Shown here in pieces: positions 7,248-13,894 of a stretch of 25,722 nucleotides of DNA; the stretch's first letter is position 1; each line of letters opens with the position of its first letter. The DNA is from Candidatus Aenigmatarchaeota archaeon (GTDB lineage Archaea > Aenigmatarchaeota > Aenigmatarchaeia > GW2011-AR5): NCBI GenBank assembly GCA_018304565.1, contig JAGVVX010000018.1:1-25722 (forward strand), read 5' to 3'. The notes under the pieces were generated by a model, which saw only the letters and a program-made list of their open reading frames with translations, did no database searches and was not told the DNA's origin. Both the position numbers and the translations under genes were made by a program.

Positions 7248-7655
7248 ATGCATTATACATTTGTTCCAAGAGAGAAACACGCGAAGGCTTACGGCAGAAA
7301 CCTCAGGATATCTGCAAAGCATGCTGCATTCTTGTGCAGGGTGATAAAGAAAAAGCCGCTCACAAGAGTAAAGAGACTGCTCGAGGATCTTGCAGAAGAG
7401 CGCAGGAACCTTGACGGGAAATACTATACAAAGACTGCAAAGGAAATGCTCATGCTGCTTAACTCCTGCGAAAAAAATGCAGACGCGCTTGGGCTTGACG
7501 CAGGCCACCTGATGGTCCATGCATCGGCCCACCAGGGAACAAATCTGAGAAGAAGGAGAAGGAAGCAGAACTTCGGATCCAAAATGAAGTCAGCAAATGT
7601 ATCCAGGAGATGCAGGAACAAACAGAAAGAATCAGGGATCAGGCAGAAAAATTAG
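7248..7655 (+). CDS. rpl22: Ribosomal protein uL22, apparent C-terminal frameshift
   Basis: uL22 lines the exit tunnel through its beta-hairpin loop. Recognisable parts are the N-terminus (YTFVPREKHAKAYGRNLRIS), the helix region (AEERRNLDGKYYTKTAKEMLMLL) and the loop HASAHQGTNLRRRRRKQNFGSKMKSANV. After SANV, the expected terminal strand is replaced by a low-complexity basic tail (RRCRNKQKESGIRQKN). A -1 shift near 7601 instead reads V-IQEMQEQTERIRDQAEKLEK and stays open to 7771. The likely real protein is therefore ~174 residues. The cause could be a one-base loss, a sequencing/assembly error or, less likely, programmed shifting. Confidence 0.9.
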   Translation: MHYTFVPREKHAKAYGRNLRISAKHAAFLCRVIKKKPLTRVKRLLEDLAEERRNLDGKYYTKTAKEMLMLLNSCEKNADALGLDAGHLMVHASAHQGTNLRRRRRKQNFGSKMKSANVSRRCRNKQKESGIRQKN

Positions 7656-7771
7656 AGAAACAAGTCGAGGAGATAGTCGGCAAGGACATCCCGACAGGCG
7701 CCGACAAAAGAAAAACTGCGGCAAAGAAACAACCAGTCAAAAAAGAAACTATTGAAAGTGGAGAGAAATAG
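7601..7771 (+). other. Likely true C-terminal part of uL22 in the -1 frame
   Basis: From 7601 this frame reads IQEMQEQTERIRDQAEKLEK and continues as a charged helix and Lys/Thr-rich tail to TAG 7769-7771. IQEM continues the final beta-strand of uL22 naturally. The rest looks like a coiled-coil extension (RIRDQAEKLEKQVEEIVG). An internal ATG at 7610 has GGAG directly abutting it with no spacer, so a separate gene is less likely than a shifted continuation. No clear slippery heptamer is visible at the junction. Confidence 0.65.
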
Positions 7772-7796
7772 TAAAGTTATGGGAAGAAGGTTTTTG

Positions 7797-7850
7797 TTTT
7801 CTTTTGGGAAATACAAAGACCTTTGCTTTCCTAAAGAAAAGGGATTTGTC
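7797..7850 (+). repeat. Hairpin leader repeat, copy A (upstream of uS3)
   Basis: A long hairpin directly abuts the uS3 start codon. The left arm (TTTTCTTT then GGAAA, 7797-7811) pairs with the right arm TTTCCTAAAGAAAA (7827-7840), with an inner CAAAG/CTTTG hairpin between. The tail AGGGATTTGTC leads straight into ATG 7851. Over 57 bases including the ATG, 49 are identical to copy B before eL19 (13841-13897). Confidence 0.85.
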
Positions 7851-8483
7851 ATGAAGGAAAGAATTTTCATACAGAAAGCTAAGGAGCTGGTCAATCTGCA
7901 GGAGTTTATCAGGAAGCAGTTTACTCAGGCAAAGTGCGGCGAGATAGAAATACAGCACACTCCGATAGTAACGCGTATTGTTATTCATACGACAACGCCG
8001 GGATTGGTTATCGGCACGGGCGGGGAAAAGATAAGGGAAACCGCAGAATTGCTCAAACAGAAGTTCAAGATAGAAAACCCGCAAATAGATGTCCAGAAAA
8101 TAATGGATCCTGACATGAATCCAGCAGTTGTCGCGCAGGCAATTACAGCCGCAATAGAATCGGGAGTGAACTACAAGCGGCTGGGAAACCAGTATCTGCA
8201 GAGAATAATGGAATCGGGTGCCATAGGCTGCGAGATAGTATTTTCAGGCAAGGTTTCCGGCCAGAGGAGCAGGACACAGAGATTCACTGCCGGTTACTTG
8301 AAGAAAGCAGGAGACCCGGCAATGAAAGATGTTATTACCGGTTTTGCTGTGGCGTCGCCCAAGCTCGGAAGCATCGGCATAACGGTGAAAATAATGATAA
8401 ATCAGCCCGAACTCATCACGATGAGGAAGATTGAAGAAAAGAACATTGACGCTGCTCCAGAAGCTGCAAAGGCAAGTGAGTAA
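7851..8483 (+). CDS. rps3: Ribosomal protein uS3
   Basis: uS3 forms part of the mRNA entry tunnel on the 40S/30S head. The ~210-residue product has the KH domain near its N-terminus (TPGLVIGTGGEKIRETAELL, with the GxxG-type loop) and the C-terminal S3 domain (MESGAIGCEIVFSGKVSGQRSR, GSIGITVKIM). Start ATG 7851 follows hairpin copy A. The frame stays open through the hairpin, giving an apparent N-terminal extension, but the equivalent copy before eL19 has an in-frame stop, so the hairpin is untranslated. uL29 follows three bases later. Confidence 0.96.
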   Translation: MKERIFIQKAKELVNLQEFIRKQFTQAKCGEIEIQHTPIVTRIVIHTTTPGLVIGTGGEKIRETAELLKQKFKIENPQIDVQKIMDPDMNPAVVAQAITAAIESGVNYKRLGNQYLQRIMESGAIGCEIVFSGKVSGQRSRTQRFTAGYLKKAGDPAMKDVITGFAVASPKLGSIGITVKIMINQPELITMRKIEEKNIDAAPEAAKASE

Positions 8484-8485
8484 GA

Positions 8486-8695
8486 ATGGCCGAACTAAAG
8501 ACAAAAAAGATTCGCCAGATGAGCGAGAAGGATATTGAAACGAAGCTGCAGGAGTTACGGCTGGAACTTGCTAAAGAACTGGCCGCAAGTGAGATAGGGA
8601 CTGTAAAGAATCCTGGCAGAATCGGCCACATAAAAAAAACAATAGCAAGGATACTGACTGTAAAGACTGAAATAGGAGGGGTGTTGAAGAAGTGA
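8486..8695 (+). CDS. rpl29: Ribosomal protein uL29
   Basis: A 69-residue helical protein of the large subunit at the tunnel exit, beside uL23. The sequence has the family pattern MSEKDIETKLQELRLELAKE, followed by NPGRIGHIKKTIARILTVKTE. The start at 8486 is two bases after the uS3 stop. The end overlaps the GTG start of the aIF1 gene (GTGA), indicating coupled translation. Length and sequence are normal for archaea. Confidence 0.95.
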   Translation: MAELKTKKIRQMSEKDIETKLQELRLELAKELAASEIGTVKNPGRIGHIKKTIARILTVKTEIGGVLKK

Positions 8696-8994
8696 ATTGC
8701 CAGAAATGTGGTCTTCCAAAGGAATTGTGCATATGCGAGACTATAGCAAAGGAAGCGCAAAGAATAACAATCAGACTAGTCCAGAAACGGTACGGCAAGC
8801 ATACAACCGTCATACGTGGAATAGATTCGTCAAAGATCAACATCAGGGATCTCTTGAAAACTTTGAAATCCAAGCTTGCGTGTGGTGGCACGTATAAAAA
8901 CGGCGAGCTCGAGATACAGGGAGACCACAGGCAAAGGGCAAAGGAGATACTCGTAAAGGAAGGATTCCCTGCAGATATAATTGAGATCAGCTAG
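8692..8994 (+). CDS. sui1: Translation initiation factor aIF1 (SUI1 family)
   Basis: aIF1 monitors start-codon selection on the small subunit. The SUI1 core is visible as TIRLVQKRYGKHTTVIRGID, then LLKTLKSKLACGGTYKNGELEIQGDHRQRAKEILVKEGF. The N-terminus carries a CxxC...CxC pattern (C3, C6, C13, C15) common in archaeal SUI1, probably binding zinc. A GTG start at 8692 overlaps the uL29 stop. The 100-residue length is typical. Its position between uL29 and Rpp29 is the conserved archaeal arrangement. Confidence 0.95.
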   Translation: MNCQKCGLPKELCICETIAKEAQRITIRLVQKRYGKHTTVIRGIDSSKINIRDLLKTLKSKLACGGTYKNGELEIQGDHRQRAKEILVKEGFPADIIEIS

Positions 8995-9005
8995 GTGCCT
9001 GAAGC

Positions 9006-9281
9006 ATGAGGATTCCTAACAATATACTCAGGCATGAGCTCATAGGCCTGGAATGCGAAGTCGTCGCGTCAAAGAACAAAAGCCAGATAGGGACAAAAGG
9101 AAAGATTGTTGACGAAACAATGAAGACTTTGATAATAGAATCAGGCAAAAAAGAAAAACGCATCCAGAAGGATGGATGCGTGTTCAGGCTGAAACTCGAT
9201 TCACATATGGTTGACATAGAAGGAAAATATATCGTCTCGAGGCCTGAAGATCGCATCAAAAAGAAATTCAGCAAGTGGTAA
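9006..9281 (+). CDS. rnp1: Ribonuclease P protein component Rpp29 (Pop4 homologue)
   Basis: Rpp29 is a protein subunit of archaeal RNase P, which removes 5' leaders from pre-tRNAs, and it pairs with Rpp21. The 91-residue product shows the Sm-like barrel: HELIGLECEVVASKNKSQIGTKGKIVDETMKTLIIE, then KDGCVFRLKL and VDIEGKYIVSRPEDR. The conserved IG..G.IVDET section is diagnostic. The N-terminus is short (MRIPNNILRHELIGLE), as in most archaea. It sits between aIF1 and uS17, the standard archaeal position. Confidence 0.94.
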   Translation: MRIPNNILRHELIGLECEVVASKNKSQIGTKGKIVDETMKTLIIESGKKEKRIQKDGCVFRLKLDSHMVDIEGKYIVSRPEDRIKKKFSKW

Positions 9282-9291
9282 TGGTGATAGT

Positions 9292-9651
9292 GTGGCGAAA
9301 ACAAAAACACAGGTAAAACACAGGAATATAGGTGTTGAAGCAAAGCCTCCAGGAAAAACATGCGATAATGACAAATGTCCCTGGCATGGAAAGCTTGGAA
9401 TACGCGGCAGGCTCTTCAAGGGAAGAGTTGCGACAGCAAAAGCCCTGAACACTGCAATAGTTGAATGGAACTATTATCATTTTTCGCCTAAATACGAAAG
9501 ATACGAAAGAAGGCATTCAAGGGTTGCAGCTTTCAACCCGGCATGCATAGCTGCTGCGGAAGGCGAGATCGTAGTGATAGCAGAATGCAGGCCGCTGTCA
9601 AAATCAAAGCGTTTTGTCGTGATTGAGAAGATAACCGAGGCATTAAAATGA
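9292..9651 (+). CDS. rps17: Ribosomal protein uS17
   Basis: A primary rRNA-binding protein of the small subunit with an OB fold. The 119-residue product starts at GTG 9292 and contains the archaeal/eukaryotic signature CPWHGKLGIRGRLFKGRV, followed by WNYYHFSPKYERYERRHSRV and GEIVVIAECRPLSKSKRFVV. C..(5)..CPWHG near the N-terminus is typical of the archaeal form. Its stop overlaps the uL14 ATG (ATGA). Fully normal in length and position. Confidence 0.95.
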   Translation: MAKTKTQVKHRNIGVEAKPPGKTCDNDKCPWHGKLGIRGRLFKGRVATAKALNTAIVEWNYYHFSPKYERYERRHSRVAAFNPACIAAAEGEIVVIAECRPLSKSKRFVVIEKITEALK

Positions 9652-10049
9652 AAGGCTTGTCTGCAAACATAACAAAGTCCATACAGCTGAAAACCCGGCT
9701 CGTTTGTGTAGACAATTCAGGCGCCAAAGAGCTGGAAGTGATATCTGTAAAGACGTACAAGGGAAGGTTGAGGAGGTTGCCGAAGGCCGGCATAGGCGAT
9801 GTTGTCATTTGTTCCGTGAAAAAGGGAAAAGAAAAGGTACGCGGCACTGTTGTCCACGCTGTCGTTGTTAGGCAGGCAAAGGAATACATGCGCAGCGATG
9901 GTACTCGCGTCAAGTTCTCTGACAACGCAGGTGTCTTGGTGAATCCAAAGACATTTGAGCCGCTGGGAACAGAAATCAGGACTGTGATAGCAAAAGAAGT
10001 CATAGAACGGTTTTCAGCTATCGGGAAGATAGCAAGCATAGTATTGTGA
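9648..10049 (+). CDS. rpl14: Ribosomal protein uL14
   Basis: uL14 lies at the subunit interface and contacts bridge elements and initiation/anti-association factors. The 133-residue product has the conserved core LVCVDNSGAKELEVISVKTYKGRLRRLPKAGIGDVVICSVKKGK, then VVVRQAKEYMRSDGTRVKFSDNAGVLVNPK and the PLGTEIRTVIAKE C-terminus. The start ATG 9648 overlaps the uS17 stop. Nothing unusual is seen in the protein. Confidence 0.96.
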   Translation: MKGLSANITKSIQLKTRLVCVDNSGAKELEVISVKTYKGRLRRLPKAGIGDVVICSVKKGKEKVRGTVVHAVVVRQAKEYMRSDGTRVKFSDNAGVLVNPKTFEPLGTEIRTVIAKEVIERFSAIGKIASIVL

Positions 10050-10112
10050 TGATTATGTCAGGTGTCAGAAATATGGTTCCTGTTATGCAATAAGGGTTAT
10101 CAGGTGAAAAAA

Positions 10113-10511
10113 ATGAGGAAAACGTTTTCAAAGTTTTGGGTGGCGAGCAAGCAGCCAAGAAAGCAGAGGAAATACAGGTATAATGCGCCATCACACATCA
10201 GGCACTCCATGCTGTCCGCTCATCTTCAGAAAGGATTGAGGAAAGAACTGGGCAGAAGATCCATGGTCCTGAAAAAAGGCGACGAAGTAGAAATCAGGCG
10301 CGGGGAATTCAGCGGAAGGCGCGGCGCAGTTTCGGCAGTTGACATGAAGCGCCTGAAGATTCTCATAGAAGGCATTAAAAGGAAAAAGGTCTCCGGGCAG
10401 GACATCCAAGTCCCGATAGACCCGAGCAATGTCGTCATAGTCAAAGTCAATCTGGAAGACAAGAAAAGAAAAAAGATAATTTCAAGGAAAACCCCTGAAA
10501 CCAAACAGTGA
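10113..10511 (+). CDS. rpl24: Ribosomal protein uL24
   Basis: An assembly initiator of the large subunit with a KOW motif. From ATG 10113 it reads MRKTFSKFWVASKQPRKQRKYRYNAPSHIRHSMLSAHL, the archaeal L26/L24 N-terminus, then the KOW segment VLKKGDEVEIRRGEFSGRRGAVSAVD and a basic C-terminal tail (KKRKKIISRK). AGGTGA lies a few bases upstream and supports this start. An in-frame GTG at 10062 would add 17 residues with no family match. The gap from uL14 to here (63 bp) is the longest within the central block and has no clear gene. Confidence 0.95.
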   Translation: MRKTFSKFWVASKQPRKQRKYRYNAPSHIRHSMLSAHLQKGLRKELGRRSMVLKKGDEVEIRRGEFSGRRGAVSAVDMKRLKILIEGIKRKKVSGQDIQVPIDPSNVVIVKVNLEDKKRKKIISRKTPETKQ

Positions 10512-10517
10512 TGATAT

Positions 10518-11207
10518 ATGTCAAAATTGAAAAGACACGCAGCGCCAAAATTCTGGCCGATTGAAAGGAAAACAAAGAAATACAGCGTGAACCCCAGTCC
10601 TGGGCCGCACTCGAAAGAGAAATGCATGCCGTTGGGCGTAATACTGCGCGACGTCATGAAAGCAGCCGATAACATGAAAGAAGCAAGGGAGATATTGCTC
10701 AATGGATTCGTGAAAGTCAATGGCGTCAAGAGGTCCAGGCAGAATTTCCCCGTGGGCCTGATGGATATACTGTCTGTCGGCGACCAGGAATATCGCATGC
10801 TTGTGTCAAAAAACGGTTTGTACCTGCAGAAGATCGAAGGAAAAGAAACGGGCGTGAGGCTTTGCAGGGTGGAGGACAAGCACTGGATTGGTGGAAAGTT
10901 GCAGATTAACATGCACGACGGGACAAATATGATTTCAAACGTGAAATGCTCCACAGGAGACGTTCTTGTTATTGGCTTGCCTGAAATGAATGTAAAGGAA
11001 GTGCTGAAACTCGAAAAGAATTCTGTGGTGCTTGTGACGGCTGGCAACAACAGCGGCGACGTTGGAAAGATTCAGGAAATAATAGTTACGAGAAGCGCCA
11101 AGCCCAATCAGGCAGTTGTGTCGCTCGGGAACAGAAGCGTCAGTCTTCCAAGAGATTTTGTGTTTGTCGTAGGCAAAGAAAAACCCGTGATAAGTGTTGG
11201 TGTTTGA
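10518..11207 (+). CDS. rps4e: Ribosomal protein eS4
   Basis: An archaeal/eukaryotic small-subunit protein absent from bacteria. The N-terminus MSKLKRHAAPKFWPIERKTKKY is diagnostic. An S4-like RNA-binding region follows (PLGVILRDVMKAADNMKEAREILLNGFVKVNGVKR), then the central domain, a KOW-like segment (VVLVTAGNNSGDVGKIQEII) and a C-terminus (SLPRDFVFVVGKEKP). The 229-residue length is normal. TGATGATAT before ATG 10518 is a likely ribosome site. Position after uL24 is standard. Confidence 0.95.
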   Translation: MSKLKRHAAPKFWPIERKTKKYSVNPSPGPHSKEKCMPLGVILRDVMKAADNMKEAREILLNGFVKVNGVKRSRQNFPVGLMDILSVGDQEYRMLVSKNGLYLQKIEGKETGVRLCRVEDKHWIGGKLQINMHDGTNMISNVKCSTGDVLVIGLPEMNVKEVLKLEKNSVVLVTAGNNSGDVGKIQEIIVTRSAKPNQAVVSLGNRSVSLPRDFVFVVGKEKPVISVGV

Positions 11208-11208
11208 A

Positions 11209-11706
11209 ATGAATCCCATGAAAAAGATACGAATAGAAAAAATAACCCTGAATATTGGATGCGGATCAACCATGAACCCTGAAAACGCCAAGAGCATATT
11301 AGAAATGATCACTGAAAAAAAAGCTGTCATAACACATTCAAAGAAACGCTCAACTTTCGGCGTTCCAAAAAACAGGCCTATCGGATGCAAAGTGACTCTT
11401 AGAAAAGATGTGGAAGATATGCTCAAAAGGCTTCTCGAAGCGAAAGAAAACATGCTGCGAAAAACCAGCTTTGACTCAACCGGGAATTTCTCCTTCGGCA
11501 TAAAGGAATACATAGATGTTCCCGGAACTGACTATGATCCAAAGATCGGGATGGTGGGCTTTGATGTTGCTGTCACGCTTGAAAGGCCCGGATACAGGGT
11601 AAAAAGAAGGAAATTGCCAAATAAACTCGGCAAGTCACACATGATAAGTAAAGAAGAAGCAATAGACTTTGTTGCTGAGCGTTTCAATGTTAAAATTGAA
11701 GAATGA
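11209..11706 (+). CDS. rpl5: Ribosomal protein uL5
   Basis: uL5 binds 5S rRNA and contacts the P-site tRNA in the central protuberance. Recognised from MKKIRIEKITLNIGCG, AVITHSKKRSTFGVPKNRPIGCKVTLR and GTDYDPKIGMVGFDVAVTLERPGYRVKRRK. ATG 11209 lies one base after the eS4 stop; ATG 11218 (MKKIRIEK) is an alternative. A GTG at 11194 is in frame but adds nothing conserved. About 165 residues, as expected for archaea. Confidence 0.95.
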   Translation: MNPMKKIRIEKITLNIGCGSTMNPENAKSILEMITEKKAVITHSKKRSTFGVPKNRPIGCKVTLRKDVEDMLKRLLEAKENMLRKTSFDSTGNFSFGIKEYIDVPGTDYDPKIGMVGFDVAVTLERPGYRVKRRKLPNKLGKSHMISKEEAIDFVAERFNVKIEE

Positions 11707-11711
11707 TACTT

Positions 11712-11873
11712 ATGGTTCGCAGAAAAATTATTAAAAGGAAATTCGGCAAAGGTTCCAGAAAATGCATCAGATGCGGTTCAATGGATGGAATAATAAGAAA
11801 ATACGGCTTGATGTACTGCCGCCGCTGCTTCAGGGAAGTGGCGCAGGATCTGGGCTTCAGGAAATTCGGGTGA
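11712..11873 (+). CDS. rps14: Ribosomal protein uS14 (zinc-binding type)
   Basis: A 53-residue protein of the small-subunit head. It reads from MVRRKIIKRK through GKGSRKCIRCGSMDGIIRKYG to YCRRCFREVAQDLGFRKFG. Four cysteines (C18, C21, C36, C39) form the CxxC...CxxC zinc site, and the C-terminal F.E.A..LGF.K is the family signature. It is short but normal for archaeal uS14. Start ATG 11712 is five bases after the uL5 stop; uS8 starts four bases after its stop. Confidence 0.95.
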   Translation: MVRRKIIKRKFGKGSRKCIRCGSMDGIIRKYGLMYCRRCFREVAQDLGFRKFG

Positions 11874-11877
11874 AAGA

Positions 11878-12264
11878 ATGAGACATGACTTGCTTGTTGA
11901 CGTTTTGCACGTGATATCTAACGCTGAAAAGACTGGAAAAAGGGCATGTGTAGTGCCTGCTTCATCCCTAGTCAAGGACGTCCTCAAGGTCCTTCAGAAA
12001 GAGCGTTACATAGGCAAATTCGAGTTCATAGATGACGGAAAATCCGGAAGACTTGAGATACAGCTGGTTGGCAAAATAAACAAGTCAAGGGCTGTAAAGC
12101 CGCGGTTGCCTGTAAAGAGGAATGAATACGAGAAATGGGAGACAAGGTATCTTCCGGCAAAGGACTTCGGGCTTCTGATAATATCGACATCGAAGGGCGT
12201 AATGACGCAGAAGGAAGCTGTCAAAGCCGGCCTGGGCGGCAGGCTGCTTGCTTACGTATATTGA
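11878..12264 (+). CDS. rps8: Ribosomal protein uS8
   Basis: A central-domain small-subunit assembly protein, 128 residues. The N-terminus reads MRHDLLVDVLHVISNAEKTGKRACVV, the middle LQKERYIGKFEFIDDGKSGRLEIQL, and the archaeal C-terminus KWETRYLPAKDFGLLIISTSKGVMTQKEA with GGRLLAYVY. This is the long archaeal/eukaryotic form with the KD.G...ISTS.G.M block. Start ATG 11878. The reading frame and length are normal. Confidence 0.96.
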   Translation: MRHDLLVDVLHVISNAEKTGKRACVVPASSLVKDVLKVLQKERYIGKFEFIDDGKSGRLEIQLVGKINKSRAVKPRLPVKRNEYEKWETRYLPAKDFGLLIISTSKGVMTQKEAVKAGLGGRLLAYVY

Positions 12265-12275
12265 AGATGATAATC

Positions 12276-12848
12276 ATGGACGACAAGAAAATAGAAAAGA
12301 GAATAATGGTTCCTGATAACCTGGATGTCCAGATAGACGACAAAAGAATCACCATTAAAGGACCAAGGGGCCAGATAAGCAAGGATTTCAGTGATCCAAG
12401 ATTTTCAAAAAGAATTTCTATTGGAAGATCCGGCAATGAAATATCAATAGTCGCAGATTCCAATGAAAAGAAAATAAGAAGTCTTTGCGGCACCATAGCC
12501 GCACATGCCCGCAACATGATCGGCGGCGCGACAAGCGGTTACAAGTATAAAATGAAGGTTTTCTATACGCACTTCCCGATTACAATAAGCGTGAAGGACA
12601 AGGAAGTGCAGATAAGAAATTTCGTGGGCGAGAAAGGCGCGCGAACCGCAAGGATAATCGGTAATGCTGAAGTCAATGTCGGGAAAGATGAGCTTGAAAT
12701 TGTTGGCGTGAGCATTGAGGATGTTGGCCAGACCGCTGCAAATATAGAGCAGGCATGCAAGATCACGAAGCGGGACAGGCGCGTATTCCAGGACGGGGTT
12801 TATCTCACTGGCAAATATCTGGAGACAGGCGAAAGAATAAAGGGATAA
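12276..12848 (+). CDS. rpl6: Ribosomal protein uL6
   Basis: uL6 lies near the sarcin-ricin loop and factor-binding site. It is about 190 residues with two related domains: VPDNLDVQIDDKRITIKGPRGQISKDF in the first, and FPITISVKDKEVQIRNFVGEKGARTARI in the second, then EIVGVSIEDVGQTAANIEQACKITKRDRRVFQDGVYLTGK. I prefer ATG 12276 because GAAGATGAT, a partial match to GGAGGTGAT, lies four bases upstream; ATG 12267 is possible. The frame is open further upstream inside uS8, but nothing conserved is there. Confidence 0.95.
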   Translation: MDDKKIEKRIMVPDNLDVQIDDKRITIKGPRGQISKDFSDPRFSKRISIGRSGNEISIVADSNEKKIRSLCGTIAAHARNMIGGATSGYKYKMKVFYTHFPITISVKDKEVQIRNFVGEKGARTARIIGNAEVNVGKDELEIVGVSIEDVGQTAANIEQACKITKRDRRVFQDGVYLTGKYLETGERIKG

Positions 12849-12851
12849 AAT

Positions 12852-13235
12852 ATGAGCAAAGTCTTAATAGTCGATGATAAAGAATACTGGTTAGTCAGGT
12901 GCAGAATTCCATTGGAGAGGGCAGGCTATGAGACAATAGAAGCAACCACTGCAGAACAAGCAACCGCAGCATACTTGAGAGATAATCCTGATGCAGTCTT
13001 ATGTGACCTCCGGTTCATTGATCACAAAGACGAAACCGGGTTACAAATTGGTTCAGAAATTAGAAGGCTTGAAAAAGAAGGATCACTACCAAGGCGTTAT
13101 ATGGTTCTGATGAGTCAGGATCATGTCCGAGAAGACGAATGGAAACCAGCTGGATATGATGCATTTTTTGATAAAATATATTTTGAAGGCCAATCAGCAA
13201 GACTGACTGAATTGTTAAGAGGTGCTGGTGTATGA
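12852..13235 (+). CDS. Stand-alone response-regulator receiver (REC) protein
   Basis: A 127-residue protein made of a single CheY-like receiver domain without an output domain. All signature residues are present: the acidic pair D8-D9 (VLIVDDK), phosphoacceptor D52 (AVLCDLRF), S88 (VLMSQD) and K108 (FFDKIY). Such domains accept phosphate from a histidine kinase and change partner binding. It lies three bases after uL6 and overlaps the eL32 start (ATGA), so it is embedded in the ribosomal transcript. Its codon use is somewhat more AT-rich than its neighbours'. No kinase gene is visible in the window; the partner is unknown. Confidence 0.88.
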   Translation: MSKVLIVDDKEYWLVRCRIPLERAGYETIEATTAEQATAAYLRDNPDAVLCDLRFIDHKDETGLQIGSEIRRLEKEGSLPRRYMVLMSQDHVREDEWKPAGYDAFFDKIYFEGQSARLTELLRGAGV

Positions 13236-13633
13236 GCAAGAATTTCAAACAACAGGATTATTTTCGTTATAAAAAACTTGGAATTAAATGGCGAAAGCCT
13301 AGAGGCAGGCAGAGCAAACTTCGCCTAGGCAAGGGCGGCTCCGGGCGAAAGCCTTCGGTCGGTTACGGAACAGAAAAGACAAAGATGCATATGATCAGAG
13401 GCCTTAGGGTTTTCAACATTCGCACAGCTTCGCAGCTGGGAAGTCTTCCAGAGAATTCAGGCATATTTATTTCAGGCTCAGTTGGCTCGAAGAAGGCTGT
13501 TGAGATATACAAAGCAGCCAGTGAAAAGGGCTTTACTGTCCTGAACATGAGGCGGGTGAAAAGCCTGCTCAGAAAAGAGAAGGTATTGAAAAAGATTGCA
13601 GAATCTGCAAAGAAGGAAGAAAAACAGGTGTGA
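13232..13633 (+). CDS. rpl32e: Ribosomal protein eL32
   Basis: An archaeal/eukaryotic large-subunit protein. The core reads FKQQDYFRYKKLGIKWRKPRGRQSKLRLGKGGSGRKPSVGYGTEK, followed by MIRGLRVFNIRTASQL and an NSGIFISGSVGSKKAVEIYKAASEKGF section. The basic W+KP+G+QS and the GYG...K blocks are diagnostic. 133 residues; some archaeal versions have an extra N-terminal domain, absent here. Start ATG 13232 overlaps the stop of the receiver gene. Confidence 0.94.
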   Translation: MSKNFKQQDYFRYKKLGIKWRKPRGRQSKLRLGKGGSGRKPSVGYGTEKTKMHMIRGLRVFNIRTASQLGSLPENSGIFISGSVGSKKAVEIYKAASEKGFTVLNMRRVKSLLRKEKVLKKIAESAKKEEKQV

Positions 13634-13635
13634 AA

Positions 13636-13800
13636 ATGTTTGTTGCATTTGGCGATGGGAAATGTCCGTTTTGCGGGGACGCTAGTAAACAGCTCTCGAA
13701 GGAAACATATCATTGCAGCAGGTGCGACATCGCTTTCAACAAGTATTATGTGTCAGTACTAGGCAAGCAAAAAGAACCCCAGACAAAATTCTGGACGTAG
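13636..13800 (+). CDS. Small zinc-ribbon protein between eL32 and eL19
   Basis: A 54-residue open frame from ATG 13636, two bases after the eL32 stop. Cysteines C10/C13 (KCPFCG) and C27/C30 (YHCSRC) form a classic zinc-ribbon knuckle pair 13 residues apart. The tail is polar and ends KFWT. eL19 normally follows eL32 directly in archaea, so this is an insertion. Small zinc ribbons of this kind bind nucleic acid or act as ribosome-associated factors; no specific family is recognised. It has no paralogue among the other inserts. Confidence 0.7.
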   Translation: MFVAFGDGKCPFCGDASKQLSKETYHCSRCDIAFNKYYVSVLGKQKEPQTKFWT

Positions 13801-13840
13801 GAGGAAAATTAGATAAGAAATATAATGAGAAAGTCCTGTA

Positions 13841-13894
13841 TTTTCTTTTTGGAAATACAAAGACTTTTTCTTTTGAAAAGAAAAAGGATTTGTT
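13841..13894 (+). repeat. Hairpin leader repeat, copy B (upstream of eL19)
   Basis: TTTTCTTTTTGGAAA (13841-13855) pairs with TTTTGAAAAGAAAA (13871-13884). The tail AGGATTTGTT leads straight into ATG 13895. Only 8 of 57 bases differ from copy A before uS3. An in-frame TGA within the hairpin shows this copy is not translated as part of eL19. Confidence 0.85.

Noticed and set aside
7752..7850. An N-terminal extension of uS3 read in frame through the hairpin leader
   Set aside because: The same repeat before eL19 has an in-frame stop, and the family N-terminus begins at ATG 7851.
10055..10103. Twelve-codon open frame between uL14 and uL24
   Set aside because: Too short, no clear ribosome site, no support beyond an ATG and a stop.
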